64,000 bases of DNA from Sthenelais limicola (Eukaryota; Annelida; Polychaeta; Phyllodocida; Sigalionidae). The DNA is taken from positions 116,533,225-116,597,224 of the forward strand of contig OW804098.1 in the NCBI GenBank assembly GCA_942159475.1, written 5' to 3'. Below, piece by piece: positions 38,901 to 50,900 of this stretch (the stretch's first letter is position 1; each line of letters begins with the position of its first letter). The position numbers were made by a program, and so were the translations under genes. Under the pieces are notes generated by a model, which saw only the letters and a list, made by a program, of their open reading frames with translations, made no database searches and was not told the origin of the DNA.

Positions 38901-41900
38901 GTTATCAATGGAAACATAGTATAGACTTAGAAGGTTGGGGCTCTTTCCCTGGTTGCTGTGAGTAAAACGGGCCTTGTGTTTTGACTCAACAGGGCCTGTT
39001 AGAGTCATTAGATTGATATGCTCGGCTACAATTTTGTCTGCGCTCGATCTGTGAGCTTAGACTGAACTGGTAAAACTCAGTACCAAGATTATTATCTTGT
39101 TGATCTTCTGATGTAATGCCAATTTCATTACAGACCAGTCCTAGTCATCTGACATGAACGTTCTGTTTGATTTGCTTTTTTCCTAAATGGTATTCAATCA
39201 TAATTATTTATTGGGGGAAAATAGAAAGATGTTTTACAAAATTTTGCCCCTTTTAAGTTAAAGCTATCTTGTTTCAGAATGAATATTTCCATGGATACAA
39301 GCAATCACGACGACGTGAGGATGACATTGCCATCGTCAATGTTGGCATGAAGGTCAAATTTGAAAGCGGAAGTGACTTAACAGAGGAAGTGGTTCTCAGC
39401 TATGGTGGCATGGCTCCAACTACAGTGCTGGCCAAGACAACAATGGCAGGACTGAAAGGAAAGTAAGATTCAGAAACTATTCTCCACTTTTAAGATATGC
39501 ATCATATATGACGATGGTAATAGAATTATTATAGGCAAGTACCGGCAAATTGGTGTGGCCAATAAAGTGACCAATTCTCGTGGTGCTATTGGCCAGTCTA
39601 TTGGCCTATCTACTCACACTGCCAATCCATATCGCTAACTTCTGGTCATATGGGAGAGCAATGTAGTAATGATGGAAAAATCTCTCAAAAATTCAAACAT
39701 TCAAAACAAGTTATCTAGTGGTTGAGTTGGTTTCACTATATCATTTGTATACATGTATAACAGAGTGGAATTGTAAAACAGTCAGAAATTAAATGATATT
39801 ACTTGTTGTTCAGGCGGTGGGAGGAGGGACTAGTGGAAGAAGCATGCAGGCTACTGCAGAAGGACATGACCCTTCCTCCGGGCGTGCCTGGAGGCATGGA
39901 GGCATACAGGATGGCCCTCTGCTCCAGCTTCTTCTTTAAGTTTTACCTGACTGTCAAACAACAACTACACAACAACAATATAGGGGTAATGTACTACTCA
40001 TCTCTTATACATAGATTTCACATGACGTCACCCAGTAGGCTGGAGTATCACAGTGACCGCCATGTCCCGGGTCACCGCTACGCTGGCCGTCTATGGCAGG
40101 GGTATCAAAACAAAGTTGATAAACCCCACAAGGGTAGATACTTGGGTAATTCTACACTATGGGCAGATTATCTAACCTATCATGAAGGTATTGTTGAGGC
40201 AGATGAAAACTAGAAAAGGTTAAAACAGCCAGAAAACGATATTTTCAAGTATCGCAGCATACATAGCCATCTAACTTGACCCCAAACATGGCGAGGGCCG
40301 TGACGTCAGTGAAATCTATGTATATGAATATATCAAGAAATTGAAATTACTGCAAAATGAAATCAGCAACCAACATGTTTTTTTGTTTTTTTTTATATAA
40401 ATTTATTGACAAATTTGTACAAAAAAAACCGAAAAAATGTGTAGTTGTCATAGATAATCAGTCAACAATGCCTATTTAGAGGGAAATTAATGCAGACATA
40501 TTTCTATGCTAGAATGACCTCTTGTTGGTTGCTGATTTCATTTTGCAGTAATTTCAATTTCTTGATATATTTCATATAAGACTAGCACATCAGTTGTAAA
40601 ATCTATATTCAATTTATAATCTCTGTTGTCAGTCGTACATATGTTTTAGATATCATAATAATGAATAAATATTATCAATTCTCCTTATGACAATAGGGCT
40701 CCTCCTCTATATGCCTGAAACGTTGAACGTTAAATGAAAGTAAACATCAACTAAACCCCAAATTCCTATCCTCCTTCTTTATAGACTTTATCACCACCGC
40801 ACTTTTAACAATAAAATGTATTATATATTATTTAAAGTTTAATCTGGCATCAGACAACATTTGTGAAGGTGACCAGAGTGCCATCACTGAGCGGACAACC
40901 ACGCCAAGCAGCGGGTCACAAATATTTGAGATGAACCCTGATGAAACTCCACATCTTGTGGGCAAACCACTACCCCACCTGTCGGGAATAAAACACACTA
41001 CAGGCGAGGCAGTCTATGTGGATGATATGCCTAAATACAGAGGTTTGTGAATGTGATGTTTTATAGACAAATAAGTCACCAGTTGCAAAAATGGATTTTT
41101 TGACAAACACTTTTTTCAAAAATAAAATATGTATCAAACTTTGAATATAGAAATACGTATTAGCTGTCCTAATGTTTACCATGATTGGAATCGGCTTGAT
41201 ATCATCTTTAAAATTATGATGATATTTCAAAATCTATTTTTTGCGACCTGTGGCTCATTTTCCTGGAACACATCACAATTAATCTAGTTAGCAATATTTA
41301 ATTAAACCAATAGAGGACTTGCATGTGCCACTGCTCATGTCTGTTACAGTGCAAACCGGGATGGATTCCCTTCAAATCTGACATACAAATATTTATCAAC
41401 ATTTTTTATCAAAATTGCAAGAATGTATTCACCAATATCTTGCTTGTGTAAATGAGCTATGAAAACCAAATGCATGATTGGAAAGAGGGAGAATTGTGTT
41501 ATGGAAACATGCATAACATATGGATATTGACATTAGAGCACTGATAAATAGTCCATAGCATGTTTTCTATAGATTTTACACTGCACCATTAGTCTCATAA
41601 TTCCATGCGAATCAAGATTCAAAATGGCGGCTATACAAATCCCCTATTGATGACCCAATTACAGATGAGCTGTACATGGGGCTTGTGATTAGTACCAAAG
41701 CACATGCACTCATACATAACGTGGATACGTCAGAGGCCTTACGTATGCCTGGTGTAGTTACTTACGTCGACCACACAGACGTCCAGGGCAAGAACGCAAC
41801 AGGGGCCATTTTAAAGGATGAGGAGATCTTTGCATCTAGATCTTTGCATCTAAGAAGGTTAGAACATTATTACCAAGGTTTTCTGTTAGAGCTGTTTTAA

Positions 41901-44900
41901 TCAACAAGTACTGTCAACAAATGTGTTTCTGGAAAATCAGTCACAAGTCGCAAAATGTTTTTGAGTATTTTATTTGCAAGATGTCTTTGTAGGAATGTCT
42001 TTAGAGTATCTAATGTTCCAAGTCGTATGAATACATGTACCATATTTCAAGACAGTGTATTAGATATATGCAAGCATTTCATAGCTCATCCTATTGAGTA
42101 TACTTACTAGAAATACTAGAAATTACCCCAGCCAGAGATACTGCAATTTTCTTTTTCAAACATAAATACATCAAACATAAAATATAGAAACACTCTTTAG
42201 ATGTCCTTAATGTTCACCATCATTGGAATCAGCTTGACCTCATATGTTCAAATGATAATATCTAAAAATCTAAAAAAAAATCTTTTGCAAATTATGACTC
42301 ATTTTTCTGTAACAGATCACATTTGACAACGCTATTCTCAGCTTAAGATGAAAAATACAATTATATTTATTATTGTTTTCACTATAGTAAGACACTAAGT
42401 AAGATCTAGGAAACATACATGTATAGAAAAATAATAAGAACGATTATTAATAATTGTGATAATATTCGAATAATGTTTAAATTTAAAAAATCAATCGAAA
42501 ATTGTGAATTACTCTAGCTGCTTTCTTTGTCATTGATATTGCTTTTTCACTTGAGTCTGTGAGATTATTAATGTATCTGTCATTAAAACCAGCTCAATAA
42601 AATTTCTATAAAAAAACAAACGAAGATGAGTGATGGTGTTAATGATATCACCTAATACATAGACTCTTAAATTACAACATATATCCAAACTAAAATTATT
42701 CTTTGCATTAACCAGTTCTATAGTCTGTCCGAAAGGTAGTTGATACAGGATTCCTCGGCCCTTTAAGAAGAGTCAACCCTTTGCCCAGCGGGCTGCTCTT
42801 TGCAACAACAGCTGGTGCACATGGAACAGAGACAGCGCTGTACAATACGTATATTTGGCCATGGTCGATCGCAAACGGTGACTCAGGGGGCAAAGGTTTG
42901 AAGTCAAATGTCCCCACTTTTCTCTCTTCTTAAAGGGATAAAGAAATCCTGTGTCAACTATATTTCCAAAAGACTATGACAATTATAAGGATTGTTCTTT
43001 TGTCTGTTTGTTAATTGCGTTGTTCCCAAATTGATCATAACACCAGGCCAACTCTAACTATTGGAGGTATTCTACCCAACACAGAACATTACCATCCATC
43101 ATGAGAAACAACATTTTCACTCCCTAATTGTAGGTCACATGTCAAGGTCAGGTGATAGGAGCAATACTTGCGGAGTCAGCACTTCAGGCCAGGAAAGCTG
43201 CCCACAAGGTGAAGGTCACCTATGAGGACTTGGAACCGATAATTTCTATTGATGTAAGAATGAATCTATGATTATTAATTTCATTATTTCTTTTCCAACA
43301 CCAGATCTTTATTCAATTTATCAACGAAAAACTCTCTCCAATTCACACAAGTTTTACAAAGGCCCATTCAATCTCACTCCTTTTGTCTGTTGATTTTTAT
43401 TTTTTAACACTACTTATCAATAAAAAACAACCCATGCAACTGCACCTTTTGTCAATACAATTGAAGAATTGAGGGTCATTCTCCAATAAATATTTAGGGT
43501 CAGCAGTGGGCAATAAGACTTCAAATAAAAATTCAAACTCCCAAAGTATAGGTCTGAATATTTCTCTCTTGAGTTTGGGCTTGAACATTAGGCCAACAAA
43601 AAATAGGTGTGTTTCCGATTTATCTGGCTGAAAACTAGGTTGGGAGGGGTGGTAACTTTTTTTTTTTGTTATTTTTTTTTGTTTGGAAACCTCCTCCCAG
43701 GAACTGAAAAAAATGTCTTTTTCATAACAATAGTTGTTTTGAAAATGGGAAATGTGCCTTTTGACAGTTCCAGTTTAGGAAAACCCGTTTTCCTGCTTTT
43801 ATAAGCTTTTTTTGTCAAAAAATCCAAAAAAAGTAAGATATGATGGGGGAAAAATCAGGTATGGTAAAATTTTTTTTAGGTAGGGTAAGGTTTTTCTAGG
43901 TAGGGGGGGGGGGGGGTAAATCGGAAACACACCTATTTTTTTTTTGCCTTAAATCATTTCCCAGTACTACTCATGTTGTGGCATAATTGTTGCTGGGATG
44001 CAGGTTCATACAGGCTGGCATGATTCTGCTCTCTTGTACATAACCATAAACATTTCTCCTTCCACAGAAAGCCATTGAGCACAACTCCTTTTTTGAGGAG
44101 GAGGGCACCATCCTATCCGGTGATGTCACTGCAGGCCTTGCTGCGTCTGATAACGTCATTTCCGGTGAAGTCCGGATGGGCGGACAGGAGCACTTCTACC
44201 TGGAGACCCAGGCCAGTCTGGTAGTGCCCCGTGGTGAGGACAGAGATGTGGAGATCTACTCTTCTTGCCAGAGCCCAAGTGACGCCCAGGTGAGGAGATT
44301 TAGATTGCTATGAAGAGGTCTTAAATGATTATTATTTTATCACCTTTATAATAGTATAGTCCCTACTATGTTTGTATTGGTAGTAACCCTCCTCTACACA
44401 GGTACACTGTTTAATCTTATATCTGCAGAGTGACTGGCCTGCATGCCTGCTCACATGGGGAGACCTACACATACCATACAATAAACATCATTACCAGACA
44501 TGGCGAAAACTTTAGAACTTTCACCGGTCCTCCTAAGGTTTCACCAGTCCTCCAAAGGTTTTTTCAACGTTTCATAGACCTTTTACACTGGACAGTTGGA
44601 CCGGAGACACTTTAGTTTCACCGGTCCAACATGTCTTTCACCGGCCAAGGACCGCGGTTCAGCAGGTTTTGCCATGTCTGCATTACCAACTAGGATCTTG
44701 CCTTGACAAGTCCTTCTTTCATTTATAAGCTCCCCCTATATGTGATCCGTTTTAGGAAAATGAGTCATAAGTCGCAAAAAATCGATTTTGAGATATCACC
44801 ATATTTGAAAAGATGAGATCAAACCGATTCCAATGATAGTAAACACTATGACACCTAATAAGTATTTCTATATTTTAAGTTTGATATTTTTATTCTTGAA

Positions 44901-47900
44901 AACAAAAAAGTTTTCAATGTTTCTGGATAGATACCTACCAGTAAAGTAAGTAAATATACTTCATACGAAGGCATTCAAAATGCAAGGGTATATTTAATAC
45001 AATGTCCTGAAATTTGTTACACGGATTTATATGACTGTAAGTGCTAAACCCCCTAAAAATCAGAACATCCAATAAAGAAATCTTGGGATAAAAACGCTTT
45101 GTTAAATATCATTTATGCGACTTATGACTCATTTTCCTAAAACGGATCACATATTATAACAGTATAGCCATAATAATTATTTTCAATTTTCAGATCCAGG
45201 TAGCCGAGGCTTTGGGTGTAGGAGCCCACAGAGTGACAATGAGAGTCAAGCGTATAGGTATGATTTCAATATTAATTTCACTTTATTATCTTTACACTAA
45301 TTATATACATAGATGTTTGGGCTTCATTTCATGAAGTTTTTCTGGTTTGTTTACATGGGCTTACAAAGGTATGACCCAAGTTTGTGATTATAAAGGGCTT
45401 TAACTGATATTTGGTGTGTCCTGGGGTTAAGTTGAGTTTCAACATTCAAGAGTCTTAAGCCTGTATTACAGGACAAAATCCATGCACATTTTGGTCAAAT
45501 GATACATGAGTTGGAAAAGAATGGAAGAAAAATGAGAAAATCTTGCGTTTTTTACTGACATTATCTGAGAGTGCAGCTTCGACACATATTTTCCTACACA
45601 CAGGAGGAGGCTTTGGCGGAAAACAGAATCGCTTCATTGTTGTACTGCTTCCAGCTGTGGTCGCTGCAGTCAAGTATGGAACTTTATTGTTATAAGTTTT
45701 CATATTTTCATGAAATGATTACAAGCTAACGGGGGCTGCTAGTGCTCTGTATGGGGCATAATCCTGAGGCAAAGCCGGGGAATTATAAACATACAGTGCA
45801 CAAACAGATCCAAAATGGAGGCTATTTATTTTTATTTCTTATCATTACTTCTTTTTTCTGTTTTTGCATCTCCATGCCCTTTCTTTCTTCTTCTTCTTCT
45901 TCTTCTTCTTCTCCTTCTTCTTCCTCAGCACAATAGAGAGGTGCTGCAAGTCTAATGTATTACCTAAACTTAAACATATCTGTTCCTCTGTTGATACAAA
46001 CATACATTACAAAAGAGATTCAGCAAAACATGGCAAAAAACATAATATAGCAAAAAGTTTCTTTCAATTTATTTTTCATACATAAAAATACAACATAATT
46101 CACAATAAATATACTGATACGGTTACTAATTGAGTAAATATTAGATTGTCTATTGTGTTCTTCTATTGTATCTTGTACTTCTGCGTCCATAGCATTGTCC
46201 TCAGGCATGTACCACTGCGGTGATAATAATTTAGGTATGGATATATAGTTGTACTCTGAGGGGGTGTTTTTATTATCATCTTTATTACTGCCATTAACTT
46301 CTGGCAGGTTGGGTCGACCAATCAGGTGCATGCTGGACAGAGATCAGGATATGATAATGACAGGAACCCGCCATCCCTTCCTCAGCAAGTACAAGGTATG
46401 TATAATCCCTATATTCACACCCACTTCCTTAACTAGTATACAAGGCAGGTATAATCTCTGTTTATTTCGAGCTTCCATGTCAGATGAAGTTAGTGTACAG
46501 AGTGGCACCACCTGTTGGTTCAGGCCTGCATCTGTCCCCCATTTCCATACACTACTTACTGTTCTAGTTCATGGCCAATGCCCCAGGTGGCAGCATACAA
46601 TAAATAATCTGGTCTGGATATACTGGGGCACAACATCAGAAATCCTTCCCTAAGTTTTTCCTTCCGTAGATACTTTTGTTCGCTAAACAGTTGAAGGAAT
46701 CTGCTATACAGACAGTGCTGATTTTAATTACTACAGTAGGAATTTCCTACATAAGCAAGCAAAAAGAGCTTAGCAAGAATATTTTTAGTAAGGAATGGTC
46801 ATTTTTAATGGGATCCTTCTCTAAAATAATGATTGAGGACAGTTCATATGGGAATATGGGAGCTTGATCTGCAGGATTACGCGATAAAACGCAAGTCACA
46901 CAAAATGAGGGTTTGGGGGGTTTTTTTTGTGAACATAAATCTTTATTTCTGTGAGCCTGCCCTCTGGGCTTCAACAAATCTAATCTGGTGTTGAGTGAAT
47001 TTTATCTAGATCCTGTCCCTTTTGGCCCAGATGTATACTCCATTTTGATCAGTTTTTTGATTGATCTCTTGGCTTTTCTTTTCTTTTGGCGCTTCACTGC
47101 CCCCTTCCATTGCTACCCATGTAAAAGTATAAGTACAATATCTGGATTTACATTTCTAACATGTTTCAGCCACCATAAAACCATCATATTTTTATTTCGT
47201 TTTGTTTTTAAAAAGGTTTTATTCAACTTAACCTGCCATTGAGGCTGTTATAATTCTAATGACAAGTGAGTCTGTCCCTTATATCTTTTTTATTTCGGGG
47301 GGGGGGTTCTAAAATTTGTCCACTCTTCCACTGACAATTCAAATTCAGTATGCATCAGCTAATATAATTTGAAAGATTTAACAAAAATAAACAATTTTTT
47401 AAAAGATGAGATCAAGCAGATCCCAATGATGGTAAACATTAGGACATCTAATAAGTATTTCTATATTTTAAGTTTGATATTTTTATTTGTGAAAAATAGT
47501 TTGCAATATCTTAGGGTGGGAAATTACTAGTAAAGTATTTAGATATACTTTATAGGATGACCTTAGAAAAGGTAAAAACATTCCAACAAGAAGATCTTGT
47601 GAATAAATGACTTTTACCTTGTGTTTCAGGAGAATGAGTCATCCTATAGAGTATATTTAGCTACTTTAACTATGTTAAAACACTAACTACTGAACCTACA
47701 ATTCTTGCCTCTATTCTCCAGGTTGGCTTCACTTCCGAGGGCCTATTACAAGCTGTGGACATGGAACTGTTCTCTAACGCTGGCAATAGTCATGATCTCT
47801 CCTGGCCTGTAAGTAGCATGAATTTCTGTTTAGAAAAGATAATTATTTATTTAAATTTATTCACAACCCCTTCCTCAGCAAGTACAAGGTGGATATAGCC

Positions 47901-50900
47901 TCAAGTTGGATTTTGAGATACCATCATGTTTGAAAAGATGAGATCAAGCTGATTCCAATGATAGTAAACATGAAGGATATCTAATAAATGTTTCTATATT
48001 TTACGTTTGATATTTTTGTTAGTGAAAATTCCCATTCCAATGATAGTAAGCATATTTGTGAGGTGTTTTAGAAAAATGAGTCATAAGTCGCAAAAAATAG
48101 ATTTTGAGATATGATTATATTTGAAAAGATTAGATCAAGCCGATTCCAATGATAATAAACTAATAATAATCTAATAATCTAATAAGTATTTATATATTTT
48201 AAGGTTGATTTTTTCGTTGATGAAAAAAAAAGTTTCCAATATTTCTGGGGGTCAATAAACAGTAAAGTAACTAAATGTAGTCCATATGAGGACCTTTAAA
48301 ACGAAAGGATATATTACATAGTTTGTCCTGAAATTTGATACATCGATTGATATAGCTATAAGTGACAAACCCTCCAAAAATTAGAACTTTCCAATAATTT
48401 GATCTTGTGAAAAAAACACTTTGAAAAATATCAATTTTGCGACTTATGACTCATTTTCCTGAAACACATCACATATTTTAGGTGTTGGAGAAGGCGTTGC
48501 TGCAGGCAGACAATGCATACAAGGTGCCGTGTATGAGGGTGCGGGGGCGGCTGTGTAAGACCAACACCCCGTCCAACACCGCCTTCAGGGGATTTGGTGG
48601 GCCGCAGGGTATGTTCATGATGGAGTCAATCATGCAGCAGATAGCAGAACACCTGGGCAAGGATCCATGTACTGTGAGTCCATTATATTTACCGTATTTC
48701 CCCATTTATAAGCCTGCCCCTTTTATATGCTGGGTATGTTCATGATGGAGTCAATCATGCAGCAGATAGCAGAACACCTGGGCAAGGATCCATGTACTGT
48801 GAGTCCATTATATTTACTGTATTTCCCCATTCATAAGCCTGCCCCTTTTATATGCTGGGTATGTTCATGATGGAGTCAATCATGCAGCAGATAGCAGAAC
48901 ACCTGGGCAAGGATCCATGTACTGTGAGTCCATTATATTTACCCTATTTCCCCATTTATAAGCCTGCCCCTTTTATATGCTGGGTATGTTCATGATGGAG
49001 TCAATCATGCAGCAGATAGCAGAACACCTGGGCAAGGATCCATGTACTGTGAGTCCATTATATTTACCCTATTTCCCCATTTATAAGCCTGCCCCTTTTA
49101 TATGCTGGGGTAAACACATTATTTGCATGGTTAGATAAGCACTATAATCCATACCCCGAATATAAGCCTGGTCTATTGTCATGTGAAATTAATATAAGCC
49201 AGGTATAAGCCGGGGCTTATAAAGGGGGGAATATGTTATTCATTATATGTGCATTTCCCTTGAGAGGTGCAATGATTGGCGTGCAATAAAAATAATTCTA
49301 TTGAAGGTATAAAAATAATTTTATCAAATGTGTATGATAACAGTTTGAATTTTAACTAAAATTAGAGGGGCCCTGAGCAAGGTTAAACAGAGTTACACAC
49401 ATATTTACTGAGTAGGCTGTTAACTAAAAGTTATTGGACGTCTTAGTGTGATCAATCTTTAATTACAGGCAGTTTGTCCCATTCCCTCAATAGCCCCCTT
49501 TACATATTCCGTCTCCAGTGCGTACCAGTAACTGCGGGATGAACTTCTGTCATTCTGTGCATGTGCAGACCAGTTGACTCACCTAGCTATGCGGGCCGAA
49601 CCGCACCCGGGCTACCGCTGGACGTGCAGGGCTGTGTGTGTGCCTAGGAGCACACGGCCACTGACCCCCTGCAGCCCGTACACTATGCTTACTTGTTTTT
49701 GTTGATACACTGTTACGAAAGTTGCTATATACTAAAATCTAGTGGATAAAATGTCCTCTTGTTAAGCATGACCAATCTTAACATGTCATTTGATAATATT
49801 GGATAGCTTACAGTATCATACAATAACTCAAATTCTGGGAGAAAAAGGAGAAAGTTAGAAGCCTATGGTTAATACATAAGGCTTCTGTGACCTGCCCGCC
49901 TTCGTCATAGTTCAGCCGTTTTCCGCCGCTCTTGATATGGCGCTACTGTCAATATGTAAAGTACAGTATTGGTTGCATAATAAATGTACATTTTGTGAGC
50001 TTGCAACGTTTAAAAAGCTTACAAGTTTAAAAATTTCACATTTAGGTAAGAGCGTTAAACTTGTACCATGAAGGAGACAGGACACACTTCAGGATGATTC
50101 TAGAGAACACCAACATCCGCAGATGTTGGGGTGATGTGATAGACCAGTCAGACTATGTCAACAGGAGGCAAGAAGCAGCTGAGTTCAACAGGTGGGGGAA
50201 GTCTTGTCTCACTCCATTATTTGTCTCATCAACATGTGTGAGAACATGTACAATGGTTCAATGTCCTCCCCATCTTTATTTTCCCTGAGCACTTTATTAT
50301 CCTGCTATCTATCATGGCTTCATTCTGTTATCTAATCAGAAATATAGTGCCATATTGCTAGGAATTAAATAAAAATCAGTTGTTTAAATTCGAAGAAATT
50401 CTAAAAATTTCTAAAAAATTCTAAAAAATCTAAAAGATTCTAAAAATTCTTGGGTTCTATGCCCTACCCCTGTCTTTTTTAATTATTTTGTACCTAGTTT
50501 TTGGTTTGGATTTATATTAGGGTTATTTGATAGGACTGGCATATTGTACAATCTACTGACACCCTGACTGATAACAAATAATTTAAAATACATCAAATAG
50601 ACCAAGCACAGAATTTTAGCACAGATATTAAAGTCTTTCACTTGGTGTCTCATGTTTAATTTTAACTTTCAAATTTCAAAGGAAAAACAAATGGAGAAAA
50701 CGAGGAATAGTTGCCATGCCAACCAAATTCGGTGTTGGCTTTACTGAAATATTCTTCAATCAGGTAAAAAATAATGCTTTCATTTTGGTAAACTAGATAA
50801 GCATCTGAACACCATTGATTGGTGCCGTCATTCTCGTAATCATTAATGACAAATGGAGAACTAGTGGTACAAGTGGGAGACCACCGTAAGATGAACTAAT

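Noticed and set aside
39803..40213. 136-codon + frame continuing exon 14 past 39985
   Set aside because: Similarity to XDH stops at NNNIG, followed by a GT donor and a TIR element; the extra ~75 residues are intron translation.
42708..42917. Minus-strand 69-codon frame in intron 16
   Set aside because: No recognisable motif, no splice partners, not supported.
48734..49109. Copies 2-4 of the 125-bp repeat as alternative exons
   Set aside because: They have a donor but no acceptor and start in mid-exon; kept as a tandem duplication, not as exons.
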